A stretch of 64,000 bases of DNA from Pseudolysinimonas_A sp041984585 (GCA_041984585.1 JBHIXX010000010.1:14608-78607), one strand, 5' to 3'; numbered from the stretch's first letter, positions 50,307 to 59,468 are shown. Numbers and translations are program-made. Notes: generated by a model from the letters alone, not told the origin.

Positions 50307-50473
50307 TCCGCGGATGCACCGACTGTGGGTCGCGCACAGGATGATCCCAGGCGGGTTGTCAGGCATCCACAACGCTCAGGGGGTCGGATGCGGGGCCGTT
50401 TGTCGCCGCGGACGACGTTCGGGCGGGCGGCATCCGCGCGTCGTAGCGTGAGAGCGACTTCAGGGAGGACGCC

Positions 50474-52462
50474 ATGACCGACGTCGCGAACCGCCCCGAC
50501 ACCGCCGACATCGACGTGGACACGGCGGCGCTCGGAGAACTGCTGCTCGGCCGCTGGAAGGACGTGCGGCTCGCCTCGCGCGAACGCGTCGCCGACCGCC
50601 GGTTCCAGCGCGAGCCGGGCCTCGGCATGGACGCGCACCGCGAGCGCGTGCTCGGGCAGCTGAAGCTGCTCGTCGACGACGGCGCCGTGCAGCGCGCGTT
50701 CCCGAAGGCCTACGGCGGGCACGACGACCACGGCGGCAACCTCGCCCAGTTCGAGGAGCTGGTGCTCGCCGACCCGTCGCTGCAGATCAAATCGGGCGTG
50801 CAGTGGGGTCTCTTCGGGGCCGCGATCCTGCACCTCGGCACCGAGCGCCACCACGAGCAGTTCCTGCCCGGCGCGATCAGCCTCGCCGTCCCCGGCGCCT
50901 TCGCCATGACCGAGACGGGGCACGGCTCCGACGTGGCCGCGATCGGCACGACGGCGACCTACGACCCCGAGACCGACGAGTTCGTCATCGACACCCCGTT
51001 CCGCGCCGCGTGGAAGGACTACCTCGGCAACGCCGCCCTGCACGGGCAGGCGGCCGTCGTGTTCGCGCAGCTGATCGTGGCCGGCGAGAACCACGGCGTG
51101 CACGCGCTGTACGTGCCGATCCGCGACGGCGAGCAGTTCCTGCCCGGCGTCGGCGGCGAAGACGACGGACTCAAGGGCGGACTCAACGGCATCGACAACG
51201 GCCGCCTGCACTTCACCGGCGTGCGGGTGCCGCGCACCAACCTGCTCAACCGCTACGGCGACGTCGACGAGAACGGTGTCTACTCGTCGCCGATCGAGAG
51301 CCCCGGTCGTCGGTTCTTCACGATGCTCGGCACGCTCGTGCAGGGTCGCGTGTCGCTGGATGGCGCGGTCACCGTCGCCAGCAAGGCGGCGCTGACCATC
51401 GCCATCCGCTACGCCGACGAGCGGCGGCAGTTCTCGGACGGCGAGGGCCGCCCCGAGGTGGTGCTGCTCGACTATCAGCGCCACCAGCGGCGGCTGCTGC
51501 CCGCGCTCGCCACGACCTATGCGATGTCGTTCGCGCACGAGGAGCTGCTCGCCGAGTTTGACGCGGTGTTCTCCGGCGACCAGGACACGGATGCCGACCG
51601 CCAGGCGCTCGAGACCCACGCCGCGGCGCTGAAGCCGTTCTCGACCTGGGCGGCGCTCGACATCATCCAGGAGTGCCGCGAGGCGTGCGGCGGGCAGGGC
51701 TTCCTCGCCGAGAACCGGTTCACCGGGCTGCGCGCCGACCTCGACATCTACGCCACCTTCGAGGGTGACAACAACGTGCTGCTCCAGCTCGTCGCGAAGC
51801 GGCTGATCGGCGACTACGCGAAGAAGTTCAAGAACGCCGACGGCGCCGCCATCGCCGGGCTCGTCGCCGAGCAGGTGGGCGAGGTCGCGCTCAACCGTTC
51901 CGGGCTGCGCGCGTTCGGGCAGAGCCTGGTCGACTTCGGGTCGACGGCGCGCTCGATCGGCTACGTGCGCGGCGCGGACGCCCAGCGCCAGCTGCTCACC
52001 GACCGCGTCGAGACGATGGTCGCCGAGATCGCCGGGCGGATGCGCGGCGTCGCCAGGCTGTCGCCCGCCGAGGCCGCGGAGCTGTTCAACGCCAACCAGA
52101 ACGAGCTGATCGAGGCCGCCTACGCGCACGCCGAGCTGCTCGAGTGGGAGGCGTTCACCACGGGCATCGAGGAGATCGAACACGAGGGCACGAAGCAGGT
52201 GCTCACCTGGCTGCGCGACCTGTTCGGCTTCACGCTGATCGAGAAGCACATGGCCTGGTACCTCATCCACGGCCGCATCTCGACGTTCCGCGCGACGGCG
52301 ATCACCGACTACATCGACGACCGGCTGCTGCCGCGGCTGCGTCCGCACGCCCGGGCGCTGGTCGACGCGTTCGGGTTTGCTCCCGAGCACCTGCGTGCGC
52401 CGATCGCGACCGGCGTCGAGGCGGAGCGCCAGGAGGAGGCCCGCCGCCACGCCGAGCGCTGA
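50474..52462 (+). CDS. acyl-CoA dehydrogenase/oxidase family protein
   Basis: The 662-residue length and domain order (N-terminal helical, beta, FAD-binding helical and an extra C-terminal helical domain) fit acyl-CoA oxidases rather than 380-residue dehydrogenases. MTETGHGSDVAAIGTTATYD contacts FAD and substrate. ECREACGGQGFLAENRF and ATFEGDNNVLLQLVAKRL follow, with the catalytic Glu in FEGDN. It should start beta-oxidation of fatty acyl-CoAs. An AGGGAGGA-like site precedes the ATG. It stands as a single-gene unit. Confidence 0.94.
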   Translation: MTDVANRPDTADIDVDTAALGELLLGRWKDVRLASRERVADRRFQREPGLGMDAHRERVLGQLKLLVDDGAVQRAFPKAYGGHDDHGGNLAQFEELVLADPSLQIKSGVQWGLFGAAILHLGTERHHEQFLPGAISLAVPGAFAMTETGHGSDVAAIGTTATYDPETDEFVIDTPFRAAWKDYLGNAALHGQAAVVFAQLIVAGENHGVHALYVPIRDGEQFLPGVGGEDDGLKGGLNGIDNGRLHFTGVRVPRTNLLNRYGDVDENGVYSSPIESPGRRFFTMLGTLVQGRVSLDGAVTVASKAALTIAIRYADERRQFSDGEGRPEVVLLDYQRHQRRLLPALATTYAMSFAHEELLAEFDAVFSGDQDTDADRQALETHAAALKPFSTWAALDIIQECREACGGQGFLAENRFTGLRADLDIYATFEGDNNVLLQLVAKRLIGDYAKKFKNADGAAIAGLVAEQVGEVALNRSGLRAFGQSLVDFGSTARSIGYVRGADAQRQLLTDRVETMVAEIAGRMRGVARLSPAEAAELFNANQNELIEAAYAHAELLEWEAFTTGIEEIEHEGTKQVLTWLRDLFGFTLIEKHMAWYLIHGRISTFRATAITDYIDDRLLPRLRPHARALVDAFGFAPEHLRAPIATGVEAERQEEARRHAER

Positions 52463-52512
52463 GCCCGCGGCGGGCGGCGCGATCGCGGCGCGACGAGTCG
52501 GGCCGGATCGGG

Positions 52513-53412
52513 TCAGTGGACGGTGGGCCGGGCTCCGGCGCGGTGCTGGGCCGTCTGCAGCACCCAGAACACGCAGAACAGCCCGAGCGCGACGAACTCG
52601 GTCACGAGCACCGGGGGCACCACGAAGGCGAAGTCGGTCGTGATCGCCACCGCGAAGATCGCGAGGTCGACGACGAGCACCCCCGCGATCACCGCGTAGG
52701 CGACCTGCATCCAGCGCGGCGGCGGTTCGTCGCCCGGACGCTCGACGGCCCGCCACACCCGCGGCACGGCGTTGCTGACCACGACGATCGCGATGAGCAG
52801 GAAGAACACGATCGTCGCGACCACGTGGCCGTAGGCGATCACCGCGTCGCGGGCGATCAGCCAGGTGACGAGCACCGTCGCGAGCACGGCCCCGCCGACG
52901 CCCAGCGAGCCGACGACTCCCACCGAGATACGCCCGGTGCGGCGGCCCTCGAGCACGGAGATGGCCGCAGCCGTCAGCAGGGCCCCCGCCCCGAACACGA
53001 GGTAGGCGGCGATCCCGTTGCCGATGTCGGCGTGCACGATCGACGGCACGCAGCGGGCGGGCGCACAGTCCACTTCGAGCCCGGGGATCTCGTCGGCGCC
53101 GATCGGCGTCGGGATGATGGCGATGAGCGGGGCGAACAGGGCGGCGGCGTCGAGGAGCGCTCGCGGTGCTCCGCGCCCCGAGAGGGCGAGCATCCCGATC
53201 GCGGCCGCGAAGAGCGCCCCGACGAAGGCGTTGCGCGCGGGCGAGTAGTAGTACGCGCTGATCGATCCGAGCACCCCGTCGGTGATGCTCGCCACGACGA
53301 CCCCGGTTCCGAGCACCACGACGGTGCCCGCGATCGCGAGACGCAGGTAGCGGTAGGTGCGCTGCAGCGACTGGTCGGGCGGCGGCGCGGCGACGCGGGC
53401 GACGACCTTCAT
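52513..53412 (-). CDS. multi-pass membrane protein of unknown function
   Basis: The 299-residue protein has about eight helices. The segment LGSISAYYYSPARNAFVGAL and then LSGRGAPRALLDAAALFAPLIA is shared by an uncharacterised actinobacterial family. Two Cys in an extracellular loop (VDCAPARCVPS) may pair. The ATG follows a TAGCGT box by 7 nt. Confidence 0.8.
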   Translation of the reverse strand: MKVVARVAAPPPDQSLQRTYRYLRLAIAGTVVVLGTGVVVASITDGVLGSISAYYYSPARNAFVGALFAAAIGMLALSGRGAPRALLDAAALFAPLIAIIPTPIGADEIPGLEVDCAPARCVPSIVHADIGNGIAAYLVFGAGALLTAAAISVLEGRRTGRISVGVVGSLGVGGAVLATVLVTWLIARDAVIAYGHVVATIVFFLLIAIVVVSNAVPRVWRAVERPGDEPPPRWMQVAYAVIAGVLVVDLAIFAVAITTDFAFVVPPVLVTEFVALGLFCVFWVLQTAQHRAGARPTVH

Positions 53413-53419
53413 GCCGCCG

Positions 53420-53425
53420 ACGCTA
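53420..53425 (-). promoter_or_regulatory. -10 box of the 52513 gene
   Basis: TAGCGT on the minus strand lies 7 nt before the ATG. Confidence 0.5.
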
Positions 53426-53445
53426 GCGGCGCGGGCGCCATCCGG

Positions 53446-53919
53446 TCAGCGCCCGATCGCGTGTCCGCGGAACGCGCCGACGATGCCGATCACCCCACCG
53501 ACCAGCACGAGACCGACGACGAGCAGCCCGTCACCGGAGAACAGGCGCGCGCGGAGTGTCGGGAAGAAGGCCGATGCCGGACCGACGAGGGTCTGCGCGG
53601 TCGAACCGGCGATCCAGCACACCGCCCCCAGCAGCACGGCGGCGGCCAGGATGCCGACGAGCGGCCAGCGTCCCTCCCGCGGCGCGCTACCGGCGCCCTT
53701 CGCGTAGAGGAGCCCGCCGACGCCACCGATGGCGATCCCCCCGACGACGGTCAGGTAAATGGGGATGTACCCGGCGAGCAGCGCGCCGGCGATCGCGAGC
53801 ACGACGCCGGCAAGCGGGATGGTCGCGGCGGCGAAGAGCAGCCCGCGGCGCACGTCCTCGACGGGAGGTGGGGTGGTCGGTGTCGGCTCGGCCGTCGGTT
53901 CGGTGACCTCGTCACTCAT
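53446..53919 (-). CDS. small four-TM membrane protein
   Basis: The 157-residue protein has an acidic Pro/Thr-rich N-terminus (EVTEPTAEPTPTTPPPVEDV) and four helices in two pairs. GAGGAGAGGGG precedes the ATG, and a TATCGT hexamer lies about 37 nt upstream. No family is recognised. Confidence 0.65.
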   Translation of the reverse strand: MSDEVTEPTAEPTPTTPPPVEDVRRGLLFAAATIPLAGVVLAIAGALLAGYIPIYLTVVGGIAIGGVGGLLYAKGAGSAPREGRWPLVGILAAAVLLGAVCWIAGSTAQTLVGPASAFFPTLRARLFSGDGLLVVGLVLVGGVIGIVGAFRGHAIGR

Positions 53920-54128
53920 GGGTGCCCCTCTCCTCGGAAGTCGATCAGAGCTCACGATAGTGGGCGCGTGAGGTGCTTCGGAGAGGGTGGTGGAGTCGCC
54001 GGAGGCCATGACGCGTTCGGCGATGCGGGCGTCCATCTGCACGTCGACGACGTGCCGGTCGCGGCGGCTGGTGCCGATGGCCGGGGTCCTCTCGGTGGAG
54101 GGCAGCCCGGCCGCTGCTGGTGGTGATG

Positions 54129-54368
54129 CTAGTCGACCGCTCCGGCACCGAAGAGCATGAGCGCGTCCTCCACGCTGTCCCCAAAGCCGAGTACCTCGGG
54201 CAGCTCGCCGGGTGGCACGCGCGCAGCCATGAAGTAGCCGGCGACGGGGACGATTGTGCCGAGCATCGTCTCGAATGCATACCCGAGGGCGACGATCCAG
54301 GTGCCGTCGCTAACGGGGTGCGCGGTGAGGGAGCCGACGACGATCGGCACCCGATTTTCGTCACTCAC
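54129..54368 (-). CDS. small hypothetical protein
   Basis: The 79-residue protein (GTG start) has a beta-rich N-terminus (VPIVVGSLTAHPVSDGTWIVALGYAF) and no Cys. It lies 27 nt downstream of the Ltp-repeat gene on the same strand, so they may be co-transcribed. Codon use is less GC-biased than in core genes. No family is recognised. Confidence 0.45.
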   Translation of the reverse strand: MSDENRVPIVVGSLTAHPVSDGTWIVALGYAFETMLGTIVPVAGYFMAARVPPGELPEVLGFGDSVEDALMLFGAGAVD

Positions 54369-54395
54369 CGCGCACCCCGCTCATGCGGTCGAGGG

Positions 54396-55082
54396 TCAGA
54401 ATCCGACGGCTTCGACGCCGTACTCGGCCTGCTCGTCGGTGAAGCCCTCGAACTTCAGCTGGTCGATGAGGCCCTGGCGGGAGAAGGTGGTGAAGTCGAG
54501 GTAGTCCTGGGCGGAGATCGCGGCCTGCTCGTTCCAGTCGACGTTGAGGTAGTCGACGGCGAACGTGGCCTCGTCGGTGGTGAAGCCCTCGAACTCGAGC
54601 TGGTCGATGAGGCCGGTGCGTGAGAACGCGGTGAATGCGAGGTACGACTCGGCTGAGCCGACGGCCTGCTGCTGGCCGAGCGTCATGGCGGGTTCGGGCT
54701 CAGTGGTGGGCTCGATCGTCGCTTCGCGTTCTGTCTCGGCTTCGGCAGTGACTTGTGGCGTGAGCGGCTGCACGCTCGACGAGTTCCCAAGGCCGGCGGC
54801 GACCGCGGCGAGCATGATCGCGCCAGTCAGGAATGCGAGTCCGCCGCCGATGATGCCGACGATGGACATCCACGCCGGGGGGCGCTTGGTGATGAGGGCG
54901 ATCAGGGCGATGACCGCGGCGGCGAGGCCGAGCAGCATCCCGAGAATCGGGACGAGGCCGGTGAGGAAGGCCACGATGCCTCCGATGAGCGCGACGATGG
55001 CCAGCGGGTGTGCCGGGCGCTGCTGTGCGGCGGGAGGGGGTGTGGGGGTGGAGGCGGGAGCGGAGGTGGTGGGCTCGCTCAT
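54396..55082 (-). CDS. Ltp-repeat membrane protein
   Basis: The 228-residue protein has a Pro-rich cytoplasmic start, two close helix pairs between residues 25 and 98, an acidic linker, and two C-terminal Ltp repeats: SAESYLAFTAFSRTGLIDQL-EFEGFTTDEA and SAQDYLDFTTFSRQGLIDQL-KFEGFTDEQA. Ltp domains occur in phage-encoded superinfection-exclusion lipoproteins and in many Gram-positive surface proteins. A GAGAGGA site precedes the ATG. A role in phage exclusion is possible but not shown. Confidence 0.85.
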   Translation of the reverse strand: MSEPTTSAPASTPTPPPAAQQRPAHPLAIVALIGGIVAFLTGLVPILGMLLGLAAAVIALIALITKRPPAWMSIVGIIGGGLAFLTGAIMLAAVAAGLGNSSSVQPLTPQVTAEAETEREATIEPTTEPEPAMTLGQQQAVGSAESYLAFTAFSRTGLIDQLEFEGFTTDEATFAVDYLNVDWNEQAAISAQDYLDFTTFSRQGLIDQLKFEGFTDEQAEYGVEAVGF

Positions 55083-55129
55083 TTATGGGATCCTCTCAGG
55101 TTGGTTGCCTGCGAGGGTAGCGGCGGCGG

Positions 55130-55381
55130 GTGTCGGATGGCGACCCCATGATGGGCGCCATGCTGACCGACCTCGAGCACCAGATCCGGAAGTTCGCCGA
55201 TCAGTATGCGGACCTCACCCGCGTGGAAGGGCCGATCCGGGAGACGTTCGGGTGGCGGCCGGTGGCGTACCACGCACGCCTGTTGCGGCTAATTGACGAG
55301 CGCCGTGTGATTCGGGAGTACCGATGCTCTCCTACCGGCTGCGGCGTCTGCGAGAGGCGTCGCGCCGGGCGCGGGGAGTCG
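55130..55381 (+). pseudogene. DUF3263-like gene with a single-base frameshift
   Basis: The first frame encodes MLTDLEHQIRKFADQYADLT and GPIRETFGWRPVAYHARLLRLIDERRVI, which fits the DUF3263 core (IRExFG...Y...L..LID). At about 55317 the expected tail PMLSYRLRRLREASRRARG, which matches the family's DPMLVKRLRRLR tail, continues in the +1-shifted frame. One extra C in TACCGATG (giving TACCCGATG) would join them. Either a real inactivating deletion or a sequencing error. Beyond the tail the frame runs into the tRNA-Phe gene. Confidence 0.6.
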
Positions 55382-55469
55382 GTGTGCGTCGAACAGCTCC
55401 CGGCGGAACGGCCGCCTGGGCTACGCCTTCGGCTGCACCGACCGCGCGCGAGGCGGGCCGAAAACGGCG

Positions 55470-55493
55470 AAACCCCCGGATTTGCGGGGGTTT
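55470..55493 (-). terminator. rho-independent terminator after the tRNA cluster
   Basis: AAACCCCCG and CGGGGGTTT form a 9-bp stem with a 6-nt loop just downstream of tRNA-Phe on the minus strand, with a short T-run in the stem base. Confidence 0.75.
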
Positions 55494-55498
55494 CTCGG

Positions 55499-55571
55499 TG
55501 GCTCCGACCGGCGTCGATCCGGTGACCTTTCGATTTTCAGTCGAACGCTCTACCAACTGAGCTACAGAGCC
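55499..55571 (-). tRNA. tRNA-Phe (GAA)
   Basis: The 73-nt cloverleaf has acceptor strands GGCTCTG and CGGAGCC with discriminator A. The anticodon loop is CTGAAAA with anticodon GAA, and the T-arm holds GATCGAC. The 3' CCA is not encoded in full. Confidence 0.95.
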
Positions 55572-55633
55572 TCGGGGACGGTGGAGCGTCCCCGATGGAC
55601 CGAGAGCCTCCCCTGAGGAAGGCTCCCACTCCG

Positions 55634-55707
55634 CGACCCTGACGGGACTTGAACCCGCGACCTCCGCCGTGACAGGGCGGCACGCTAACCAACTGCGCCA
55701 CAGGGCC
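55634..55707 (-). tRNA. tRNA-Asp (GTC)
   Basis: The 74-nt cloverleaf has acceptor GGCCCTG/CAGGGTC with discriminator G, anticodon stem CCGCC/GGCGG and anticodon GTC. The T-loop is GTTCAAGTC-like. CCA is not encoded. Confidence 0.95.
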
Positions 55708-55732
55708 TTGCTTGTGTGTTACATCGTAGTCG

Positions 55733-55805
55733 TGACCCCAACGGGATTCGAACCCGTGCTGCCGCCGTGAAAGGGCGGTGTCCTAGGCCGCTAAACGATG
55801 GGGCC
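55733..55805 (-). tRNA. tRNA-Glu (TTC)
   Basis: The 73-nt cloverleaf has acceptor GGCCCCA/TGGGGTC with discriminator A, anticodon stem CCGCC/GGCGG and anticodon TTC. It is the first gene of a Glu-Asp-Phe cluster on the minus strand. CCA is not encoded. Confidence 0.95.
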
Positions 55806-56026
55806 GTGTGCGACTCGCCGAAGCTCGTCGCGCAACAACCGACGGTCAAGCATAGGGCGGCGATGCGTTTCGCGCCAATCCGGGCCGGATGCGGTCGGCG
55901 GGCCTGCGACGGCGCGCCTCCCGGTAGCTGGGCATCCGCCGATTAGTTTCAACCTGGCGTCGAGACTTTGTGGCGCCTGTTGTTACAGTGACCGATGTGG
56001 CTGCTGTGGTGGCCGAACGGGGGAAC

Positions 56027-57286
56027 ATGCTGCGCCGGACCGGGATGCGGACCGCGACGACCGTGCGGGGAACGACCGCGCGGCGCACGCGCGCGCTCGC
56101 CATCCGCCTCGCCGGCGCGCTCGCCGCCTCGTCCCTCGTCGCCGTCGGGGTGCTCACCCCTGCCCCCTCCGCGATCGCGGCCCAGACCGCCGACTTCCCG
56201 AGCTGGGAAGAGGTGCTGCAGGCACAGCGCGCCGAGTCGAGCGCGAAGGCGCTGCAGCGGCAGCTCGAGTCGTCGCTCTCGTCGCTGCAGGCCGAGGTGG
56301 ATCGCACCAACGCGGAGCTCGAGGAGAAGGGCCGCATCTACGCGGAGGCCCAGGAGGCCTACGACGAGCAGGCCTACATCACCGAGCAGCTCGCCCAGCA
56401 GGCCGCCGACGCGCAGGAGCAGGCCGACGAGGCGAAGACCACCGCCGCCCGACTGCTCGCCGAGATGAGCAAGCAGGGCTCGAGCGACATGACCGCCCAG
56501 CTGCTGACCGAGCCGGGCTCGCCCGACGGGATGCTCTACCGGCTCGAGACGGCGCGCATCCTCACCGAGCGCTACGACGACGTCTACGACGAGGCGCTGC
56601 GTCTGCAGAACACCGCCGACTCGCTCGCCGACCAGGCGCAGGTCGCCCAGGACCGCCTCGCCGAGCTCAAGATCATCGCCGAGGAGGCGTTCGAGGCGGC
56701 CCAGGCCGCGCAGCAGGCGGCGCAGGCGGAGCTCGACCAGGCGCAGTCCGACATCGCCCGGCTCGAGGCGCAGATCGCGGTGCTCGCCGAGCAGCGGGCC
56801 GCGACCATCGAGGACTACAACGCGGGCATCCGCGCGCAGTGGGGCGACGGAGCCGAGGGGCAGATCAGCGCCAGCGGGTGGGCGCGCCCCGTCGCCGGGT
56901 ACATCTCCAGCGGGTACGGATGGCGCATCCACCCCATCTCCGGCGCGAGCGCCTTCCACAACGGCACCGACGTCGCCGGCCAGGGCTGCGGCGCCAGCAT
57001 CCGGGCCGCGCACGGCGGCACCGTCACCTACGCGGGCTACAACGGCGGACTCGGCTACTACGTGCAGATCGACCACGGCGACGGCACCTCGAGCGGCTAC
57101 GGGCACATCATGTCCGGCGGCATCGGGGTGCACGTCGGGCAAAGCGTCGGACCGGGTCAGCAGATCGCGCGGGTCGGCACCACCGGCTACTCCACCGGAT
57201 GCCACCTGCACTTCATCATCCGCGTGAACGGGAACACCACGGACCCGGTCTCGTATCTGCGCAACCAGGGGATTACGCTGGGCTGA
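56027..57286 (+). CDS. M23 peptidase with N-terminal coiled coil
   Basis: The 419-residue exported protein has a long twin-Arg-containing N-region and signal peptide (cleavage near PSAIAA), then FPSWEEVLQAQ and a coiled coil of about 200 residues. A C-terminal LytM/M23 domain begins GYISSGYGWRIHP, with zinc ligands in HNGTD and CHLHF. It should cut peptidoglycan cross-bridges. The coiled coil resembles those of hydrolases controlled by FtsEX. Start: the ATG after GGGGGAAC was preferred over upstream starts. Confidence 0.93.
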   Translation: MLRRTGMRTATTVRGTTARRTRALAIRLAGALAASSLVAVGVLTPAPSAIAAQTADFPSWEEVLQAQRAESSAKALQRQLESSLSSLQAEVDRTNAELEEKGRIYAEAQEAYDEQAYITEQLAQQAADAQEQADEAKTTAARLLAEMSKQGSSDMTAQLLTEPGSPDGMLYRLETARILTERYDDVYDEALRLQNTADSLADQAQVAQDRLAELKIIAEEAFEAAQAAQQAAQAELDQAQSDIARLEAQIAVLAEQRAATIEDYNAGIRAQWGDGAEGQISASGWARPVAGYISSGYGWRIHPISGASAFHNGTDVAGQGCGASIRAAHGGTVTYAGYNGGLGYYVQIDHGDGTSSGYGHIMSGGIGVHVGQSVGPGQQIARVGTTGYSTGCHLHFIIRVNGNTTDPVSYLRNQGITLG

Positions 57287-57314
57287 GTCCAGGGGGACGA
57301 CGCGGGGGGCGCGC

Positions 57315-58607
57315 ATGGGTTCGACAGACGGACGACGTCGGCGACGGGGAGTCGTGCTGGCCGCCGCCATGCCCGCCGCCGTCGCGATCGCGGTGACCTC
57401 GTCGACCGCCGCCGTAGCCGTGCGCGCGGACGACTACCCCACCTGGGACGAGGTGGAGGCCGCGCGGGCTGACCAGGCCAGCGCGCAGGCCGAGATCGCC
57501 CGCATCGAGGGGATCCTCATCCGGCTGGAGCAGGAGGCCCAGCAGCTGGGCACCGAGGCGCTCGTCGCCGGCGAGGCCTACGCCCGCGCCCAGGACGACC
57601 TCGCCGACGCCACCGCGCGGCTCGAGCGCATCCGCGAGCAGTCCGCCGCGGCGCAGGCGCGCGCCGACGAGTCGGAGCAGCGCGTCGCCGCCCTCGTGGC
57701 GCAGCTCGCGCGCGACGGCGGCGGCGACATCAGCGTCGGCCTGCTGCTCAGCTCGTCCGACGACGCCGACTCGCTGCTCGCCCGCCTCGACACGATGGGC
57801 CGCATCGGTGACTCGTCGGCCGCGCTGCTCGAGCGCGCCATCTACGACAAGAAGGTGGCCGAGGCGCTCGCCCAGGACGCCGCCGTCGCCGAGACCGAGC
57901 GGGTGCGGCTCGCGGGTCTCGCCGCCGAGGCGCTCGCCCAGGCGGAGGAGGCGGCCGTCGCCGCCGAACAGGCCGCCGCCGCCCAGCGCGACGACCTCTC
58001 GCGGATGTACGCGCAGCTCGCCGCCCTCAAGGGCACCACCGCCGAGACCGAGCAGGCATACTACGAGGGGCTCGCCCCGGCGACCCAGACGGCGCCCACG
58101 ACCCCGACCACACCCACCTCGCCCACGACACCGAGTCCGTCGCCGAGCGCCACCTCGACCCCGACCCCGTCGAGCAGCCCGAGCGCGCCGTCGACCCCGA
58201 CCGAACCCAGCACCCCGCCGGCGACGAGCAAGGTCGAGACCGCGATCGCCTACGCCGAGGCGCAACTCGGCGAGCCGTACCAGTTCGGCGGGGCGGGGCC
58301 GAGCTCGTGGGACTGCTCCGGACTCACCAAGCAGAGCTACGCCGCCGCCGGGGTCTACATCGGCACCCACTCGGTGTCGAACCAGTACGCGACCATGTCG
58401 TCGCAGGGCCGGCTCGTACCCACCTCGCAGCTGCAGCGCGGCGACCTGCTGTTCTACGGCACGGGGGGCAGCAGCTCGTCGCTGTACCACGTGGCCATCT
58501 ACCTCGGGAACGGGCAGATGATCGAGGCGCCGCGCCCCGGCGCCAACGTGCGCATCGTGTCCATCCGCTACGGCGACCTCGCCGCGTACGCGGGGCGTCC
58601 GGCCTGA
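57315..58607 (+). CDS. NlpC/P60 (C40) peptidase with N-terminal coiled coil
   Basis: The 430-residue exported protein has a signal peptide, then YPTWDEVEAAR and a coiled coil homologous to that of the preceding M23 protein. A Pro/Thr/Ser linker (residues about 256-305) leads to a C-terminal NlpC/P60 domain. The catalytic Cys is in SWDCSGLTKQSY and the His in LYHVAIYLG, with QLQRGDLLFYG between. It is 28 nt downstream of the M23 gene. It probably cleaves stem peptides in septal peptidoglycan. Confidence 0.94.
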   Translation: MGSTDGRRRRRGVVLAAAMPAAVAIAVTSSTAAVAVRADDYPTWDEVEAARADQASAQAEIARIEGILIRLEQEAQQLGTEALVAGEAYARAQDDLADATARLERIREQSAAAQARADESEQRVAALVAQLARDGGGDISVGLLLSSSDDADSLLARLDTMGRIGDSSAALLERAIYDKKVAEALAQDAAVAETERVRLAGLAAEALAQAEEAAVAAEQAAAAQRDDLSRMYAQLAALKGTTAETEQAYYEGLAPATQTAPTTPTTPTSPTTPSPSPSATSTPTPSSSPSAPSTPTEPSTPPATSKVETAIAYAEAQLGEPYQFGGAGPSSWDCSGLTKQSYAAAGVYIGTHSVSNQYATMSSQGRLVPTSQLQRGDLLFYGTGGSSSSLYHVAIYLGNGQMIEAPRPGANVRIVSIRYGDLAAYAGRPA

Positions 58608-58648
58608 GGTCGTTTGCCCCGCCGCCCCGGAGCGGTCAGGATGCTGCT

Positions 58649-59410
58649 GTGCCCCGCATCCTGCTGCTCCCCGTCGCCGCGAGCGCGCTGCTCCTGACCG
58701 CGTGCGTCGGTGCGGCGCCGACGCCGACCCCGGATGCGACCGCCACCCGGTCGTCCGACGTCACCGCCGAGCCGACCCCCGAGCCCACGCCGATCACCGT
58801 CGGCCAGCTCCCCGCCGGCGCGTTCCTGCAGGCGAGCGTGACCGCGGTCGCCGCCGACGGATCGGAGCTGCGCATCCAGGTCACCGTGCGCCCGCCGCGC
58901 TCCGGCGCGGCCGCCGACGAGCAGCTGCAGGCGGTGCTCGAGGCATGCCCGAACACGGTCGCCTCGCAGCTCGACGTGTTCCCCGGCATGGAGCCCACCG
59001 GGGTCGTCGTGTCGGAGATCGTCGCCACCGGCGACTGGCCCGCCGACGAGGCGGTCGGCATCTCGGCCGGCGCGTTCATCGCCAACCTCGGCGTGGGCGA
59101 CGTCATGGCGCCGGCGGACGACCCCGAAACCGGATTCGGCTGCACCATCCCGGCGCTGCTCGGACCGGGGCAGGCGGAGACCTACAGCCTGCTGCTCGGC
59201 GACCCGGCCGTGCCCGACGCCCAGGACGTGCAGGAGGCCGTCGCGCGCGGCGTGTTCGGCGTGCAGGAGTCGCCGTTCGGCGGCTCGGAGGTCACCTGGC
59301 GCGACTGCATCGTGCAGCTGGGCCCGACCGCGGAGCGGCTCATGTCGACCTGGTATCCGCCGGCCGAGTGGGGCCGCGGCTGCCTCGTCGGCCACGGCGG
59401 CGGCGCGTAG
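58649..59410 (+). CDS. lipoprotein of unknown function
   Basis: The 253-residue lipoprotein (lipobox LLTAC, Cys19) has a Pro/Thr linker and a domain with four Cys (EACPNTV, GFGCTIPAL, WRDCIVQL, GRGCLVG) that could form two disulfides. The start GTG lies 6 nt after CAGGAT. It follows two cell-wall hydrolases and may belong to their operon. No family is recognised. Confidence 0.75.
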   Translation: MPRILLLPVAASALLLTACVGAAPTPTPDATATRSSDVTAEPTPEPTPITVGQLPAGAFLQASVTAVAADGSELRIQVTVRPPRSGAAADEQLQAVLEACPNTVASQLDVFPGMEPTGVVVSEIVATGDWPADEAVGISAGAFIANLGVGDVMAPADDPETGFGCTIPALLGPGQAETYSLLLGDPAVPDAQDVQEAVARGVFGVQESPFGGSEVTWRDCIVQLGPTAERLMSTWYPPAEWGRGCLVGHGGGA

Positions 59411-59436
59411 CCGCCCCGGCGGATCGCCGCACCCAA

Positions 59437-59455
59437 CGGCGCGGATCGCGCGCCG
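59437..59455. terminator. hairpin between convergent lipoprotein and ppa genes
   Basis: CGGCGCG and CGCGCCG form a perfect 7-bp stem with loop GATCG. A second hairpin (CCGGG/CCCGG, 59463-59477) overlaps the ppa stop. Confidence 0.5.
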
Positions 59456-59468
59456 AGCGAGGCCGGGC

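Noticed and set aside
53920..54128. Possible coding remnant on the minus strand upstream of the 53446 gene
   Set aside because: A stretch of about 50 residues is open in frame, but it has no start codon context or recognisable family.
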